The position numbers were made by a program, and so were the translations under genes. A stretch of DNA of 49,822 nt from Hofstenia miamia (Eukaryota; Xenacoelomorpha; Acoela). The stretch lies in contig SCFE01000050.1 of the NCBI GenBank assembly GCA_004352715.1, positions 572,247 to 622,068 on the forward strand, in the 5' to 3' direction. Under the pieces are notes generated by a model. That model made no database searches, was not told the DNA's origin, and was given only the letters and a program-made list of their open reading frames with translations. Shown one piece after another: positions 23,828 through 36,684 of the stretch (its first letter is position 1; each line of letters starts with the position of its first letter).

Positions 23828-24016
23828 ATTAGGTTTAAACTGCAATTCCAAGATGAGATCAAAATCGAAGTAATTGACACTTTATCTCCGTTGCGCAAAT
23901 ACAAGTCGAAGCTTAATGTCCTGAAGTTGATGAAAAAACTTTTTGATATCTTCGATCCCAGTTGTCCAAAGAATTTGCCACTCATCTCAGATGTTAAATG
24001 TTGCAATTACATTTAA
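23828..24016 (+). other. Open plus-strand stretch of unknown origin
   Basis: Sixty-two codons are open between stops, reading FKLQFQDEIKIEVIDTLSPL, LRKYKSKLNVLKLMKKLFDI and FDPSCPKNLPLISDVK. Composition is protein-like and charged, and there is no similarity I can name. A further plus-strand frame (to 24152) continues with acidic sequence up to the piggyBac-type MITE. It could be a remnant truncated by that insertion. Confidence 0.25.
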
Positions 24017-24170
24017 CTATTTAAATGGAAATGATCTCAAAAAGAAGACGTTTAAAGAGGTAGACACAGAAGTAGATGAAACTGATTGTAGTGAGTTACT
24101 TTTGTCTTCTAATTCAAAATCTAGCCTTGTATCAGAAGGGAAAAAATGTTGATATTCAACAGCTTACAGG

Positions 24171-24724
24171 TTAACGCTATTTTACCAGGCTTTTTGGAGC
24201 CGATTTGACCCCCAAGATCTCTGAAACAGTACATCCGATCAACACAAAATTTGGCATGTCAGGAATATTTTGGGAAAACCATTTTGTGATACGATAATTA
24301 ATATGCTAATTATGCGCATATTAATTAGGCTATATATCAAATTTTCTAAATTCTCATTATTGAAACAGAATGTTAGAAATATTAACTAAATAAGAATCAA
24401 GAGAAAGGTCTATAATGCAAATAAAACATAGAAACAACTAATTGTAATTTTGCATTGAAAATTATGAAATGGTTTCAATTTATATCCTTTACATACAAAA
24501 TTGGTATTGTCAAAACTCTCAAGAAATGTCCGTTTTTCACGGACTTTTTTAAAGAATCGCTATAACTTTGTAACCCTTGAGTGTATCTGCATCATTTTTG
24601 CGTCAAAAGTTGCACAAGTTAAAGGAAAAAGTCATAGAAGGATAGTTTATTTAAAAAGACGGTCTCTGAGTTATATCTAAAAATATCGAGGGGGTCAAAT
24701 CTGCCCCAGGTAAAATAGGGTTAA
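24171..24724. mobile_element. piggyBac-type MITE flanked by TTAA
   Basis: TTAA at 24171-24174 and 24721-24724 bounds inverted ends: TTAACGCTATTTTACC on the left and GGTAAAATAGGGTTAA on the right, one mismatch over 16 bases. A second paired block, GATTTGACCCCC and GGGGGTCAAATC, lies just inside. Near the centre is a palindrome (AATTAATATGC ... GCATATTAATT, about 24295-24328). Duplicated TTAA sites and an end starting with C after TTAA are hallmarks of piggyBac. The 554-bp interior does not code for a transposase. Confidence 0.8.
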
Positions 24725-25069
24725 AGACAGCACGAGGAACAACATTCGGAAGAACATTATTGCATCTCAAAGGTACACGAATCACCAACAGCAGTTCCAA
24801 AATCAAAATCATAGCCTGCAATTTCCTTTTTGCTTGACATGATCAATGAGAACTGCACCAAGAAACACAAAGGCACTTCCATTATGAGATTAACGCTCAA
24901 TGACTACTTTGAATGATTGAACTTATTAGCATGTCAGTGTTTTATTGTATAATTTTTGGTTTTTTGTAATTTTGGGTACTAACAGCAACTTTTGCAAAAG
25001 TTGAGGTTCTACGCAAGCATGTAAACAAAGATTACTCATAATTCAAAATAATGAAAAAGTTGTACTTAC

Positions 25070-25173
25070 ATTTCGCTGAGAACATCGAATGAAACATCTT
25101 CTTTCGATATCAGGAATCGGAATACATAACAGATTAGAAGTATACGCAACGTTATTAATCGCAACGCTAACAT
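25070..25173 (-). CDS. Possible first exon with a signal peptide
   Basis: The ATG at 25173 gives MLALRLITLRILLICYVFRF followed by SKEDVSFDVLSE, then a perfect donor GTAAGT at 25069-25064 (phase 2). A basic start, a Leu/Ile core and then an acidic region is what a secretory signal or membrane anchor looks like. No second exon was found. The overlapping longer frame in another phase is uninformative. I do not recognise the protein. Confidence 0.3.
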
Positions 25174-25179
25174 TGTCAT

Positions 25180-28100
25180 AAAGATAAAACGTCAAATGTA
25201 CGGAATTTAAAAATATAAATGTATTATCGCAAATATTCAACATACATGTATTTGGTAACTTTTTAGTCAGTTTTGAGCTTAGAAATTGTAATTATATTTA
25301 TTTTGCCAATTTGATCGCAAGGGCACAGGCAATTTCAAATATGTTACCTTCTTAAACCTAAACTAAATCAGGCAAGCTCATTAGCGCTCCTACCTGTGGA
25401 AAGAATTCAAGATGAGTTCGGTAATTTATCAATAAGCTTAGGGCCAAACAACAGAAATAGTAAGATAGGTTTCGAAGAATCTTTACGCAAATGGGCATTA
25501 ATGGGATTAGTATCTATATGATATGATAATCTATTCAATTCTATGTGGAATTTGAGCAAATTTGTAACAAGGATAAGGCATGTGTTTTTGAATTATCTTT
25601 TTCTAAAAACGATTTCAATTGATTAGTTGTCTATGAAATTACTTCGTCCAAGAATTATAGCTAAAGGTTTGTTATAGCGTGTAACTCCGCTTCTAAAAAT
25701 CATATTAAAAAGATTCCATCTAGAATCTAGTACAATTGGCTCACTAATGGCGTTGGTAGAAGGTATAACAAGAATAAGCTTGGCGATCTTGTCTTTTTTC
25801 CAATTATTCGATTGAAACAATGAATTTGGGGTAGCTACGACAGTGATATATATATATATATATATATAACTTAAAATGTATCAAATATACTGATGGAGTA
25901 CTGTTGACTATCTTTAAAACTTACGGGTATTTTCAAATTTGAATTCAGAAATACAAAGCGATATGCGAAAAGTTCAATTTATTGTTTAAATATTAAAGTT
26001 GGTAATCCGCTGCTGCCAATTCATATAGTAAGATAAATGTGATCCAAGAAGGATACTCTAAAATTTGTGTGAACTAAGGCGTTAACTAGAGGCAAATTAG
26101 GTGCTTGTTTTGCTTCCTCAAAATACAATTTTTTAAGCACACTAAGAATTGTTAGCGAGGTTGTATTCAGAATTCAACAAGTGCTTAATTCCCCTGTATA
26201 TAAGGCATTAATTCAAGTAATTGTTAAAGATATTTCAGAATATCTTTTTGGACAACTTCCCTTAACGGTTTTCATAAGGTTATAATATTCAATCGAATTT
26301 TACATTTTCATCTTTAAATCTTATGTTTGTGCCTGAGTAAGCTATCTTTAAATCTCCGGGAATCTTTGAAAAAGAATATGGTGGGCAAAAAGCTTGGTGT
26401 CACTGCATAAATTATTGGTAATAGTTAGAACCCGCTTAGTTTTTTACTACATGGACACAGTTTAGAGTACTTTTAGGATCCCATAAATACAAAGTCTATG
26501 GTTTAAATAAGTGTTGCACAAAACAGTTTCTTCACATGACCAGAAGCATCATCACTGATATTCCTTTGGGGTACCACCCAAAAAGAAATGAACTCCTGGC
26601 TGAAGTTCGAGCCATACATTTTTACTAATTTTGTAACGCCATATTTTAATTAATTTCCATTTATATTACCAGTTTATTCTGCAGCTTATATTAAACAACC
26701 CATTATAGGCTATTGTTTTTTGTTTTTCCATACTATTTCTGTTTCGGACTGGGCCAAAAAACTACGAACCGTTTCCAAAAGTTTCCAAAAATAGTGTCTA
26801 CAAATTAATGTAGATGATAAGCAAAAAGGAGCATAATTTTAAACTTATATGTTATTCAACTTTTTAACTCAATACCAACCATAACCATTAATCTAAGAGT
26901 ATTAAGTTATTTACAATTTTCAGTATATTCTAGAATTTATATCAAGTAAACATGCCGTCAGATTAATCATACATCAGATCCTAATGTAATCTAAGCTTAA
27001 AATCATAAAAACACTGTAAAATCCTAACTTGTCCCAAAAACCAGTTAAGGTACTCATTTAAATAGTGTGAGTGTTGTTGTTTTCACTTGTTATTGTTTTG
27101 ATATTGATGACAATATCCAGAATGTTCTAAGATGGCAGCAAAGAATGCAATGACATTTTCAATTATTTTTAGAATTTTCCAGCATAATGTATTCTAAAAT
27201 GCGCGGGGATACATGAAGAAATTTTATACCCTCTTTTCCAAAGTATTTCCCCTTCCCAATGTGCACTGATTATGAATCCTTATCTAAATATCTCAACCTT
27301 ATCTAACTTTTGAGCAAAATTTTTCGAGATCTAACATTTAGAAGTGTCGTGGAGCGAGCCACGTCCAATCCATAGTTGCAAAGAGTGAACAATGCCATGT
27401 CTAATATGTAGACCGCCATGAGGTCGTTCACTTTAGAATACGTTCCTAGACAAGGCTATCAGTTTATATAATTTAAGTTTTATGCATTGTGTAGCTTTTT
27501 CAAGATGCAAGTGTGAATATTTGGGATCCTAAAAGTATCACTAAACCGTCTTTACGTATTTCAGATAGTCACGTTCAATTATTTTGAAACTTCTAGGTTT
27601 TTATGAAAACTCCATCAATATCAGCAAATTTCATTTAAATCTTTCAAAACGTTAAAGAATAAAGAGGTCTGCGGTACAACAACTTCCCCAAACGGTCGTT
27701 AACTGTTAAGTTTGTTCCTTGAATTTTATATTGTAAATTCTTCTCAATTTAAATATTAAGTAATAAAGTTCAGATTTTGCCTGAATGTAGTTATTAATAT
27801 TTTCTTTCATGCGGTTACTGTTTAGTGTGGTGTAAGCGTATTTCATATTATGCACACACTTAATTACCATTACCTATTTTTGTATACTTTTATTTCTATT
27901 TGATGATGTTAGCTTGTTAAAGCAGGCTTAGAAGTAACTGTGGTCATATCATTAGAATTTAAAACCAAATAACCCCTAACATCTATGAGAAACAGCTAAA
28001 ATTGTAATCAACATTGACGATAGAAAACTTAACAATGTTATATGATAACCCACTTTACAGTCATGGATATATTTAGATTGAACTCCTGTAGGCAGGCTTA

Positions 28101-30810
28101 AGCAGAGGGATCAAGATCGGTGATTTCATATCGATCTTGGTGAAAGACAAATGATATGGATTAACAAATAAAATAGTGAGCGGGGAGATTGGAGTAATCA
28201 ATACCCGGAGGAGAGCATCTTATCGGCCGGTCGAGTGCGCATCAACTGATTATAGCAAGAGGGAATGGAATATTATAAGCAGGTGAACGGCAATCAATCT
28301 TTATAAATCAAAACGTGACAAGAAAACGGCAAATTCAGAAATAGCAAATTAAAATTTAAAAATACTCCTCGCAATTAAAGTAAAAATGATTACTGCAGAC
28401 TTCAAAACTTCTTAACAGCAGTCACGCTCCAGTCATTTCCGGACAATTAGCTAAATAACATTAGCTGTAAAAAAATTCTCTTTTTGAAAAGCTATTGTTA
28501 AAAGAAATACCGAGAAAATAAGAATTTATTCATGTTAATTATTTAAGAAAATTTCATTGACCACTATTAAGCAACAAAATTAAACGTATGTGCTGAACTA
28601 CAAACTAAAAGGAAGGAAAGTTTAAAGAAACTGGTTTTTCAAGTTTAAAACAAAAAAGAGCTTTTTTCAGAATGTTTTGGGCAAATGTCTATTTCAAAGT
28701 GGTTGAAGAAAAATTACCACAAACAATGTATGCATTTTGAACAAAAGAAAGAATTTACATCGCCTAACGTGCAGGATTTAACAAAAAAAACTTTAAAACC
28801 ATTTAAAAAACTGCTTAAAACTTCAATGCTTTCATCTAATTCGTTGTAAAAAACTTTTTTTAAACTTTAATGGATCGTTTTTTAAAATGTCGTTTCATTT
28901 CAAAACATATTTTTTTATATTATTGAATACATACATTATGTTAGCTTAGAAAAAATTTCCTTCCTTATATTTTCCTTATTTTTTATAATGAAAATTTCAG
29001 TTGAATTTTATCTACTTAGATTAAAAAAAGTTAATTCGAGTATTGAAAAATTACCAGTAGGTAACCTTTTGCAAATATGTATAAACCATATTGTCTCGAA
29101 ATTAAAAAATACGTAGACTTTATTCACAATAACATTTTTTAAAATAAGGTGTAACATACCTACCTCATTTAGTTTTACATTGAAAAATTTTCAAGGTCCA
29201 AAAAGGCAGCAAAATGGCTAATAAGTATCCACTGCCAAACATACGTACGCTAACGCGAGTTAACTCGCTTCTGGTCTAACAGAATGTTACGCCTGAGATG
29301 GCCCGTTTAAGCTCTAAATTTTAAACAGATTTTTGCACGAACAAACTCGCGCTCCACGAGTACACTCGGGATAATTCCTTCACACAAACAAGTTTGAAAA
29401 TATATGATTATGTTAATGTGCTGTCAAGTCCATAAAAAACTTCGACATTGACAGCTATTTTAAACTTCTAACACAATAAAGATCATAAAGGCATTGCCAT
29501 AACTGTGATCTAAACGAAAAACACGAGTGCAGAGAATAAAATTAAAAACACAAGCCTTGCCTTACTACAAATTTGTGACAGAAAACGCTTGTTACCAAAA
29601 ACAAACAGCAAGGTTAATAGAAAAATTCCTTCCATACATCCATGGATTAAGATGTAATCCATTTCAATTTTCCGTGAATTTCCATTACTGCTTCCATAGA
29701 AAATTGGAGCATTATTCTATAATGTGATGGCATTGGCTCAAGGCTGCATTGCGCAGAGGGATTCGATTGACTGGCCGGTTAGGTTAAAGTAGTGGAGGAT
29801 TAAATGGTATTAAAAATTAATTTGAAATATGAATTGGTAGAATTTAAATTAATTTATTAATGTAGCAAAATTGAAAGAAGCAAAGAAATATTAAAAATTC
29901 ATTAAGTTTTAAATAAATCTACATGTCACCTGTCTGCTATGAAAACATTTTCAAAGTGAATAATTATGCAGAACAAAAAGACACGCTCAACGCAAAATCA
30001 TATCTTCACTCACCATTTTCTTTTATTAATCAATAACAAGTCAAAAACTGAAATCAGCTAATAGTTATTTCCAATTAGAAATCCAATGCTACTGACTAAG
30101 AAACAAGCGACCAAATTTAAGTACAGGGATTTATACTTTTTAACAATTTAGTGAAATCAGGAAATCTGTTAAACAAATAAATAACGCCTCTGACACTCAT
30201 TTAGGATATATTATGTATCAAATTCAAATGATATCAACTATTGATTAGTTACTAAATTGTAATACAAGGAAAATTTAATCTTTGTTATATGGATTACCCT
30301 GTCTAAGATGTAAGGTGGTCACTACATTTCTACATGATTTGTGCAGCATTTGTACATTGTGAAGATTCTATCAAATACATATTTTACATGAGCAAAAGGC
30401 TTGGGTTGTAACCAAGCATTAAGACAGGCAAAATTTTGTCGTGCGTACATATAATAAAATTACATCATAACGTTTACATCTAAAAATTAAATGACAATGA
30501 CATCGCAAACTCAAGTTAATGCTTTCAACGCAACTTCGCAATGAACTTTTTGGAAAATTGATGGGGAGGGTTCAATCACTTTATTTTTTAAAGAAGCTTC
30601 TAAAACAGCTTTTCATCCTACGTTCTCAGGAAAAATTTGATTCAACTTATAATCATAGTCACAGTATTGTTGAGTGTATGAACTATATTGGGGTTCAATG
30701 CGTTTAATAAAAATGGAAACATGCCCTGGTCTAAAAAGGAGGGAAATGCCACATGTGCGGAGACTGAGAAGATAATTGCGAGAAACCCTCTCATGTCGCT
30801 CATATTAAAA
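25180..30810. other. Long stretch with no recognisable gene
   Basis: AT-rich non-coding sequence with a (TA)n run at 25848-25868. Small inverted repeats occur at 27348-27364 (CGTGG, GAGCGAG, CCACG) and about 28112-28141 (TCAAGATCG, spacer, CGATCTTGG). A GC-richer patch lies at 29250-29370. No open frame here carries motifs, and no paired transposon ends were seen. Confidence 0.5.
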
Positions 30811-30837
30811 AAGGTGTGCACTACACTAAGTTGTATT

Positions 30838-31290
30838 TATCTGAAACTGAAATTAAAACTAAAATGAATTCATTAAAACTGAATCTGAAACTGAATTCAA
30901 TAAGAATGTAAAACTGAATTACAATTTGCAATTAAAATTTCTTCATAATCAGTTAATAGCATGTACCTTTATTTAGCACATAACAAGAGGAAACGAAGCA
31001 AACTTTATTAAAATGCTATAATTTATCAATTTTTGAATACATTTTATTACATAAATTTATATTTTTATAAGAATCCCAGCATGTAGCATTAACCATAGCG
31101 CATTAGTACATAGACCAATAAATTACAGCAAATTTGTCATTTCGTTTAATATAGTAGATAAAAAACATACTTAAAAAATTCCCCTCTCTATGTTGGCTAG
31201 AGGTAATTAAATTAAAAACTTAAAATGAAATATGCGGACATTTTTACTGGAAATGAAACGCAAATGTATTCGAAATCCAATTTTAAACTG
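30838..31290. mobile_element. Probable non-autonomous element with AAACTGAAACTGAA arrays
   Basis: CTGAAACTGAAATTA occurs at about 30841 and again in the same orientation at about 31286, with several more AAACTGAATT words at 30878-30930. The interior (30985-31140) is homologous to 42125-42320. The layout is that of the hAT-type elements at 22452 and 35183, but inverted ends and a target duplication were not found. Confidence 0.4.
30985..31140. repeat. Interspersed repeat shared with 42125-42320
   Basis: Shared words include AAACGAAGCAAA, TTTATTAAAATGCTATAATT, ATATTACATAAAT-like and CCCAGCATGTA(A/G)CATTAA. Similarity is clear but imperfect, with small indels. The partner copy lies inside island 2 of the large duplication. 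Confidence 0.8.
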
Positions 31291-31329
31291 AAACTGAAAT
31301 TATCTGAAGTGAGAGTAAACAAAGATTGT

Positions 31330-34300
31330 TTGGCTCTCTTCTTCAATGCATTTTTCAAAACCATTCTTTAGATGCACTGATGACCCTCACCTCTACCTAT
31401 TAAATAAATCGCTCACTGCAAATGTCACTTAAGTTTTTAAATACTAATTGATCACCGAAATTATGCTGCAATAAAATTCAGGTTCAATTAAGTGTATACT
31501 AGTATAACATTGAAAAAAAGTGGAGTTTTCAATATATTTTAAACAAGAATTCATTCATTTTCTCATGCAAAATTTATGCCTTGAGACAATTGCTGCAAAT
31601 AGGTTAATATTTTAATTCAGATCTGAACATAGACAAAAGCTAAACGATTCAAGCCTAAGCAACAATAAAAAGGGCCTAAGCCCAAAGACCGCCCCAGCGA
31701 AATTGGTTTACTCAGACAATGGGAGAGTGAAGGCCAAAAACATCTCAAAGTAATGTCTAAAGTGGGGTTCAACGCGGTATATAGGGTTTTAGAATAGATG
31801 AACAAATGAAAAGATCATGTCTCTTCGTGAATAAAAGAAATTAACAAAAATCTAGTTATGGAAATTAGATTGGTTGAATTATGTCAGTGGAAAATTTGAA
31901 AGTTGAAACAAAAACAGACGAAAACAGGTGCCTGCTTAATAAAACATTAACGCGAATCTAACACAATTAGAATAAGTTGAAATTAATGTTAAGTTGGAGT
32001 AATAAACTCCGCCTAGCACCAACAATGAGACTTAATTCAATCCCAGAACAAAAGTTTTAATAAAAGGCCAGCGCGAAATGCGTTTGCACTCATTCTACTT
32101 ATATTAACAATATTAACGAATTTTTAAAATAAATAACATTCACAATTCTGTCCCTTTAATTGCTCCTGAGTTCACTTTCAAATTCCCTTTTAGGATCATT
32201 CAGATTGCGTCAAAAATGAAAAAAAATATTCGTATATATAAATAACATTAAAAATTACATAACCCTACATAACAAAGACATTGACTGGAGGATAAAAAAT
32301 GTTAGTAAATTATTTTCCTTACCCTAGGAAATCCGAAATTTGTAAGAAACAAATTTAGACCAAATGGGACCTCGTATTATTTAGACATTTTTTTGTAAAA
32401 CTTATCGTAACACAAAAACATTTTGGGACCGCCTTCCGTCGCAGAAACACGAAATCACAGCGGTACATCGCAATTGAGCGAAAGCTACCACAGTTACCGC
32501 AAAATCCTCACTTATGAGCCTAGCTACTAAAAAGATTTATTGTTGTTAAATTACAAACTCAATTAGTATTTTCTTGGAAAAACACTATTATGTTAAAATA
32601 GGTTAAAATGTACCGCAAAAAAATTATAAAAATTAAAAATAGCACATAATTACTTTAAAAATGCAATTTTATATTAAAATTAGGTTTCCCTAGTTATGAT
32701 AAAAATATGAAAATCAAAGAAATGTCGGTTAAATTGTCCAATTTTTCGCACATCTCTAATTTGCACTAGTTCAGAACATAATCGATGCCACCTCTGTTTG
32801 ACAATAGCCTAACTCTTAAGTCTTAACATCCAATTTAATGGGTCTAGTATCAAGACTTGTCACAATGTAGATTTAGTCACCAAAAATACATACACTTACA
32901 ACATTGTGCAAAATTGTTTTGATTGAAAGTTTTAAGTGTGTACTACCAATTCAGACTGAACTTTAAATTCATTACTGGCTTTCAGTAAAGTGCCCGGTCT
33001 AAATTAGAATATTAACTATTCTTCTTTAATAAAAATATAACTGCGAACGAAAAAACCCCATTGGGATAAATTATCAGATGATTTAATTATCACATTATAA
33101 CTTCAAATTAGTGTAATTCAATAAAATCCAATCAAAAGTTGTGCACAAAGTTGCACGTGTGTATGCTACTTAAGAAACAAGAGTTAAATACAGACAGATG
33201 GCGGGCAATTATATGGTGAGAAAAAATCATATAATCAACTTTAAAAATATGTAGCATAATATTTAAGTCAAAATCAAGGAGGAGAATTAAAGCGTAAATT
33301 AACTGTGGACGAATCAAGAAATATGAAGCATTATTGTAACATTGGTGGTGTGCATTGAATAAAGTAATCTTAAACGGGGTAGCTCATTTGCGAATTTGGA
33401 AATGACCAAGCGGCTTGGGCCTAAAAAGCCTCCCGATTACAACTCTCATTGACAGTACTTCCCAATGACTTCTAAGAATAACAAAATGTGGATAATTTAG
33501 AAAGTATTTTAAATTTATATTTCCTCTTTTATTAATTTGAGAACTGTAGCGTCTCAATATTATAAAGCTTAATTAGTTCCAGAGGGACATAAGCATGTTA
33601 CACGCCCAGGATAATCAACAAATGCATTATTTTTCATTAAATTGTACAGATTTAGATATTCTGCAAAAATCACAATGACTAAGATTTTTATTGACATCTA
33701 TAACAAACTTTAAACAGACAAAAGTGATTAAAATAATCTAATCACATTCAATATTTAACAAAGACGTTGATATTTCATATAAAACAGCTGCTTTAATTTA
33801 GTTTTTGCAATAATGTTATGGTACAAAACAAAAAGTTTACATTCAAGGGTGTACTCAACAATATATCTTTAAAATTGGATTTAATCAATTTTTTATCATC
33901 TATCGAAAAATAGATGTCCAAACATGGATGCGAGTATGTGGTGTGTGAGTGGGCTGGATCTGAAAACGAGTACTAGAGTTCACCCTTGTATATTTTTTAA
34001 ATTGATTTCAATTATGAATCAAATTACTTATTGATTTTAAAGTCTTATGCTTTCAATAAAAATAATAGGGGAACAATTTGAGACTTATAACTGTATTCTG
34101 TTGTGTATAGTATTTTTAACTTTAACTATAACTACTCATTTAAAAAGTCGTGTTCAATGGAACCCACCGAAAATTTGAAGAATGTCTGAAAATTTCTCAA
34201 CTGCCATTTGCAACCGAAAATCTTTCACATATATTTTGGGTGTGCTTTCCAATATTAGAAAATACAAGCGTTCCATCATCATTATTTTCATAAGGTTTTT

Positions 34301-35170
34301 TAAGTTTTCATGTGCAAATCCGGCAGATTATATTTTCCTTGCTATAAACGCAGCATCTTTGAATATAATTAGTTAGTTCCATAAAAAAATACACAATCAA
34401 AAATCCGAACAATGCAATTTATAACAAATTTATTGAGAGATTGCAGAGAGATAAATGTAATTATTATTCTAATTGAAATACCATAGCTTGCTGAAAAATA
34501 TAATTTTCATATTATTTTCTCCTAAAATATGCCCTCCTCATCAAGTAAAACGAGATATATTTTTTCAATTTTGGCGATGAAACTGCTAATAAAACTGTCA
34601 TGCTTTCCTTTAAATTTTCAGCTGCCTGGAGGCCGGTAATGGCCGGCTCCGGTTGGACGGTAGCTAGTTCCATTTTTGCTTTGTATTCAGTAATCCTTGA
34701 ATAGAGCGGTTTCTAACAACGTTCTTATTGTTGTAACGCGGTATTCATTTTGCACAAAATGAGGTTGCGAGCTTCATAACAAAATTTTTATAAACGACAA
34801 ATTTATTAAATTAAAAAATTGATATTAATACTAAAAATCTTGCATTTCCTTAATGACCGTTGACTATTTTCGTGAATTGTACTCCATTAAAAGTCAGCAT
34901 AAATAGCCCTTGAATCACACCGCTTTGCGTAGCGCAATGGTGCTAGGAACTAATTAACCACGCTATGCAAGTCTGTAGTCAATAATAATTGTTTTTCATT
35001 GTGTACACAATCGGTATATGATTGGTAGGGGTCATATTCTTCAAAAAAATTTTATGGCTTGTATTTTTGTTAGGTATTAGGCTATTATCAGCACTTCCTA
35101 ATGAATCATCACTTTAATTAATTAATCATTAATTAGGGAATACCTGACACGCTCAGCATTATAAGATATT
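31330..35170. other. No recognisable gene
   Basis: AT-rich spacer. GC-richer patches at 32410-32520 and 34620-34760 have no sustained open frame. Words such as GGGCCTAAGCCCAAAG (31670) and GCTTGGGCCTAAAAAG (33413) may be repeat fragments. Confidence 0.45.
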
Positions 35171-35182
35171 GAATTCGATAAC

Positions 35183-35543
35183 CAGACTTGTCAACTAACG
35201 AGCAGAGATGAGCCGAGCCGAGTCTGAGCAGAGTATTTGATATACAACGAGCCCAAAACGAGCCGTTTTTAAGCAAACCAAATTTATAGTGCTGCTTGTT
35301 AATTTGATTATTCAGATTTTTCTTATTTTTTCATTCAATTTCATTTTTTATAATCGTATTTTGTAAATTTTTATTAAATAATAGGAAGAGCAATTGAAAA
35401 CATTCTGAGAGCACAATATTTTTAAGAAAAAAATACCGCGCTGAAACGAGACTCATTGAAAGTTTTTCTGTGGCGAGCCGAACTTACTCAAAATTTAAAC
35501 GAGCCGAGTCGAGCTTAGAAATTACGGATCGTTGACAAGTCTG
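35183..35543. mobile_element. Non-autonomous hAT element (MITE) with perfect 8-bp target duplication
   Basis: The inverted ends CAGACTTGTCAAC and GTTGACAAGTCTG are exact over 13 bases. Both flanks are TCGATAAC (35175-35182 and 35544-35551), an exact 8-bp target duplication of the hAT type. GAGCCGAG-type words are repeated inside both ends in the same orientation (35209-35275 and about 35472-35517). The 361-bp element has no coding capacity. The perfect duplication suggests a fairly young insertion. Confidence 0.92.
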
Positions 35544-35652
35544 TCGATAACTGACTCATCATGGACGTCTGAAATTTAAAGACGGCCATGGACTCATGCA
35601 AAACAGAGAGGAGAGTAAAAAAGTATCCCCCGTTTATATAGTTAACGGATAC

Positions 35653-35824
35653 CTGATCGCGTAATCGGCACGCTATTTATATACTTCATACAATACGCCT
35701 GACCACTTGAACAGCAAATGTAACAGCCGTCGCGATGAGGCGCTATATCCAACACGAAATCTACATTCGGATTGTCGAAGAACACTGAATGATATCCGCG
35801 GTATGAAGGCCTCCAAATATACAA
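35653..35824 (-). CDS. Possible internal exon, cysteine-containing, unknown family
   Basis: A minus-strand open stretch of 172 bases lies between a good acceptor (TTTTTTCTTTAG) and a consensus donor (CAG then GTATCC). The translation has YIWRPSYRGYHSVFFDNPNV, DFVLDIAPHRDGCYICCSSG and QAYCMKYINSVPITRSG. It is GC-richer than its flanks, and a four-cysteine cluster (CYICC ... YC) suggests an extracellular or metal-binding module. I do not recognise it. It ends about 100 bp from the young hAT MITE. Confidence 0.4.
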
Positions 35825-36477
35825 CTAAAGAAAAAATAAAAACAATGAACATTAAAATAGGAAAGCTTATACAATATTATATTCGAACATCGGTGTTTTG
35901 CAAAGTTAGCGGTATACTAGCATTTAATTTTGTAATAAATGTTCGCGAAACTTATTTGGCAATTCTTATAGGACAAATCTTGAGGTATTTGTTAGCATAG
36001 TTGTAAAACAGGTCAGGGCTAAGGTGGGTTCGGGTTGGATCGTATTAAGGTGTTGAAAATGAAGATATAATTTTTCCAAAATATTCAAATATTGTTCCAT
36101 TTAAATAAAATTTATATACATGTAGATGATATTTTTGGTAATTAATCATTACATATAACTACATTTTACAAATCAAAATATCTTTAAAAAATAATTGGTT
36201 ATTTAAAATTTCAATGTAGTACGCTGTTATTTTTGTGTGAATGACTTGATGTGATACCTTAAAAAGCCCTAAAAATGTTGCGAGTATAAAATATCATAGT
36301 CTCTGTGAAAAATGTAAAAAAATTAAAGTTTGACCTTAATAAAGAGGAAAGGGAGGACTTCCCAATAAAGCATTACTATAAAAACATTTTTTCACTTGTA
36401 CGATCAACACAATGCTCATGTGCAGTTTCTTTCATATTACCGGTCTGCGTAATGTGTGTATCTAAACCTAGTTGTAC

Positions 36478-36530
36478 CAGAGTTGCAACTGGGCCATGTT
36501 TCAAGCCCGGGCTCTTTACACCATAATCCA
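36478..36530. repeat. Solo hAT-like end
   Basis: CAGAGTTGCAACTGGGCC begins with the same 11 bases as the left end of the element at 22452. No matching right end lies nearby, so this is at most a truncated relative. Frames on both strands here (36305-36561) have no known motif. Confidence 0.3.
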
Positions 36531-36684
36531 AGCCTACCTTGACCGTCATATCGAAAATCATTACAAGATTTTAAACATTTAATTAGAACGATATTGAAAT
36601 TTAACAAATTGACATCAATTGCACTTTTTAATAACTCAATAGGACTTATTGCTTGTTGTACCCATTAGTCAATTGAATGAAATA

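Noticed and set aside
34620-34760. GC-rich patch after a TTTTCAG acceptor-like site
   Set aside because: The frame closes after about 15 codons on the obvious reading.
36376-36561. Frames on both strands at a GC-richer patch
   Set aside because: No motif. The patch starts with a hAT-like end and is probably repeat-derived.
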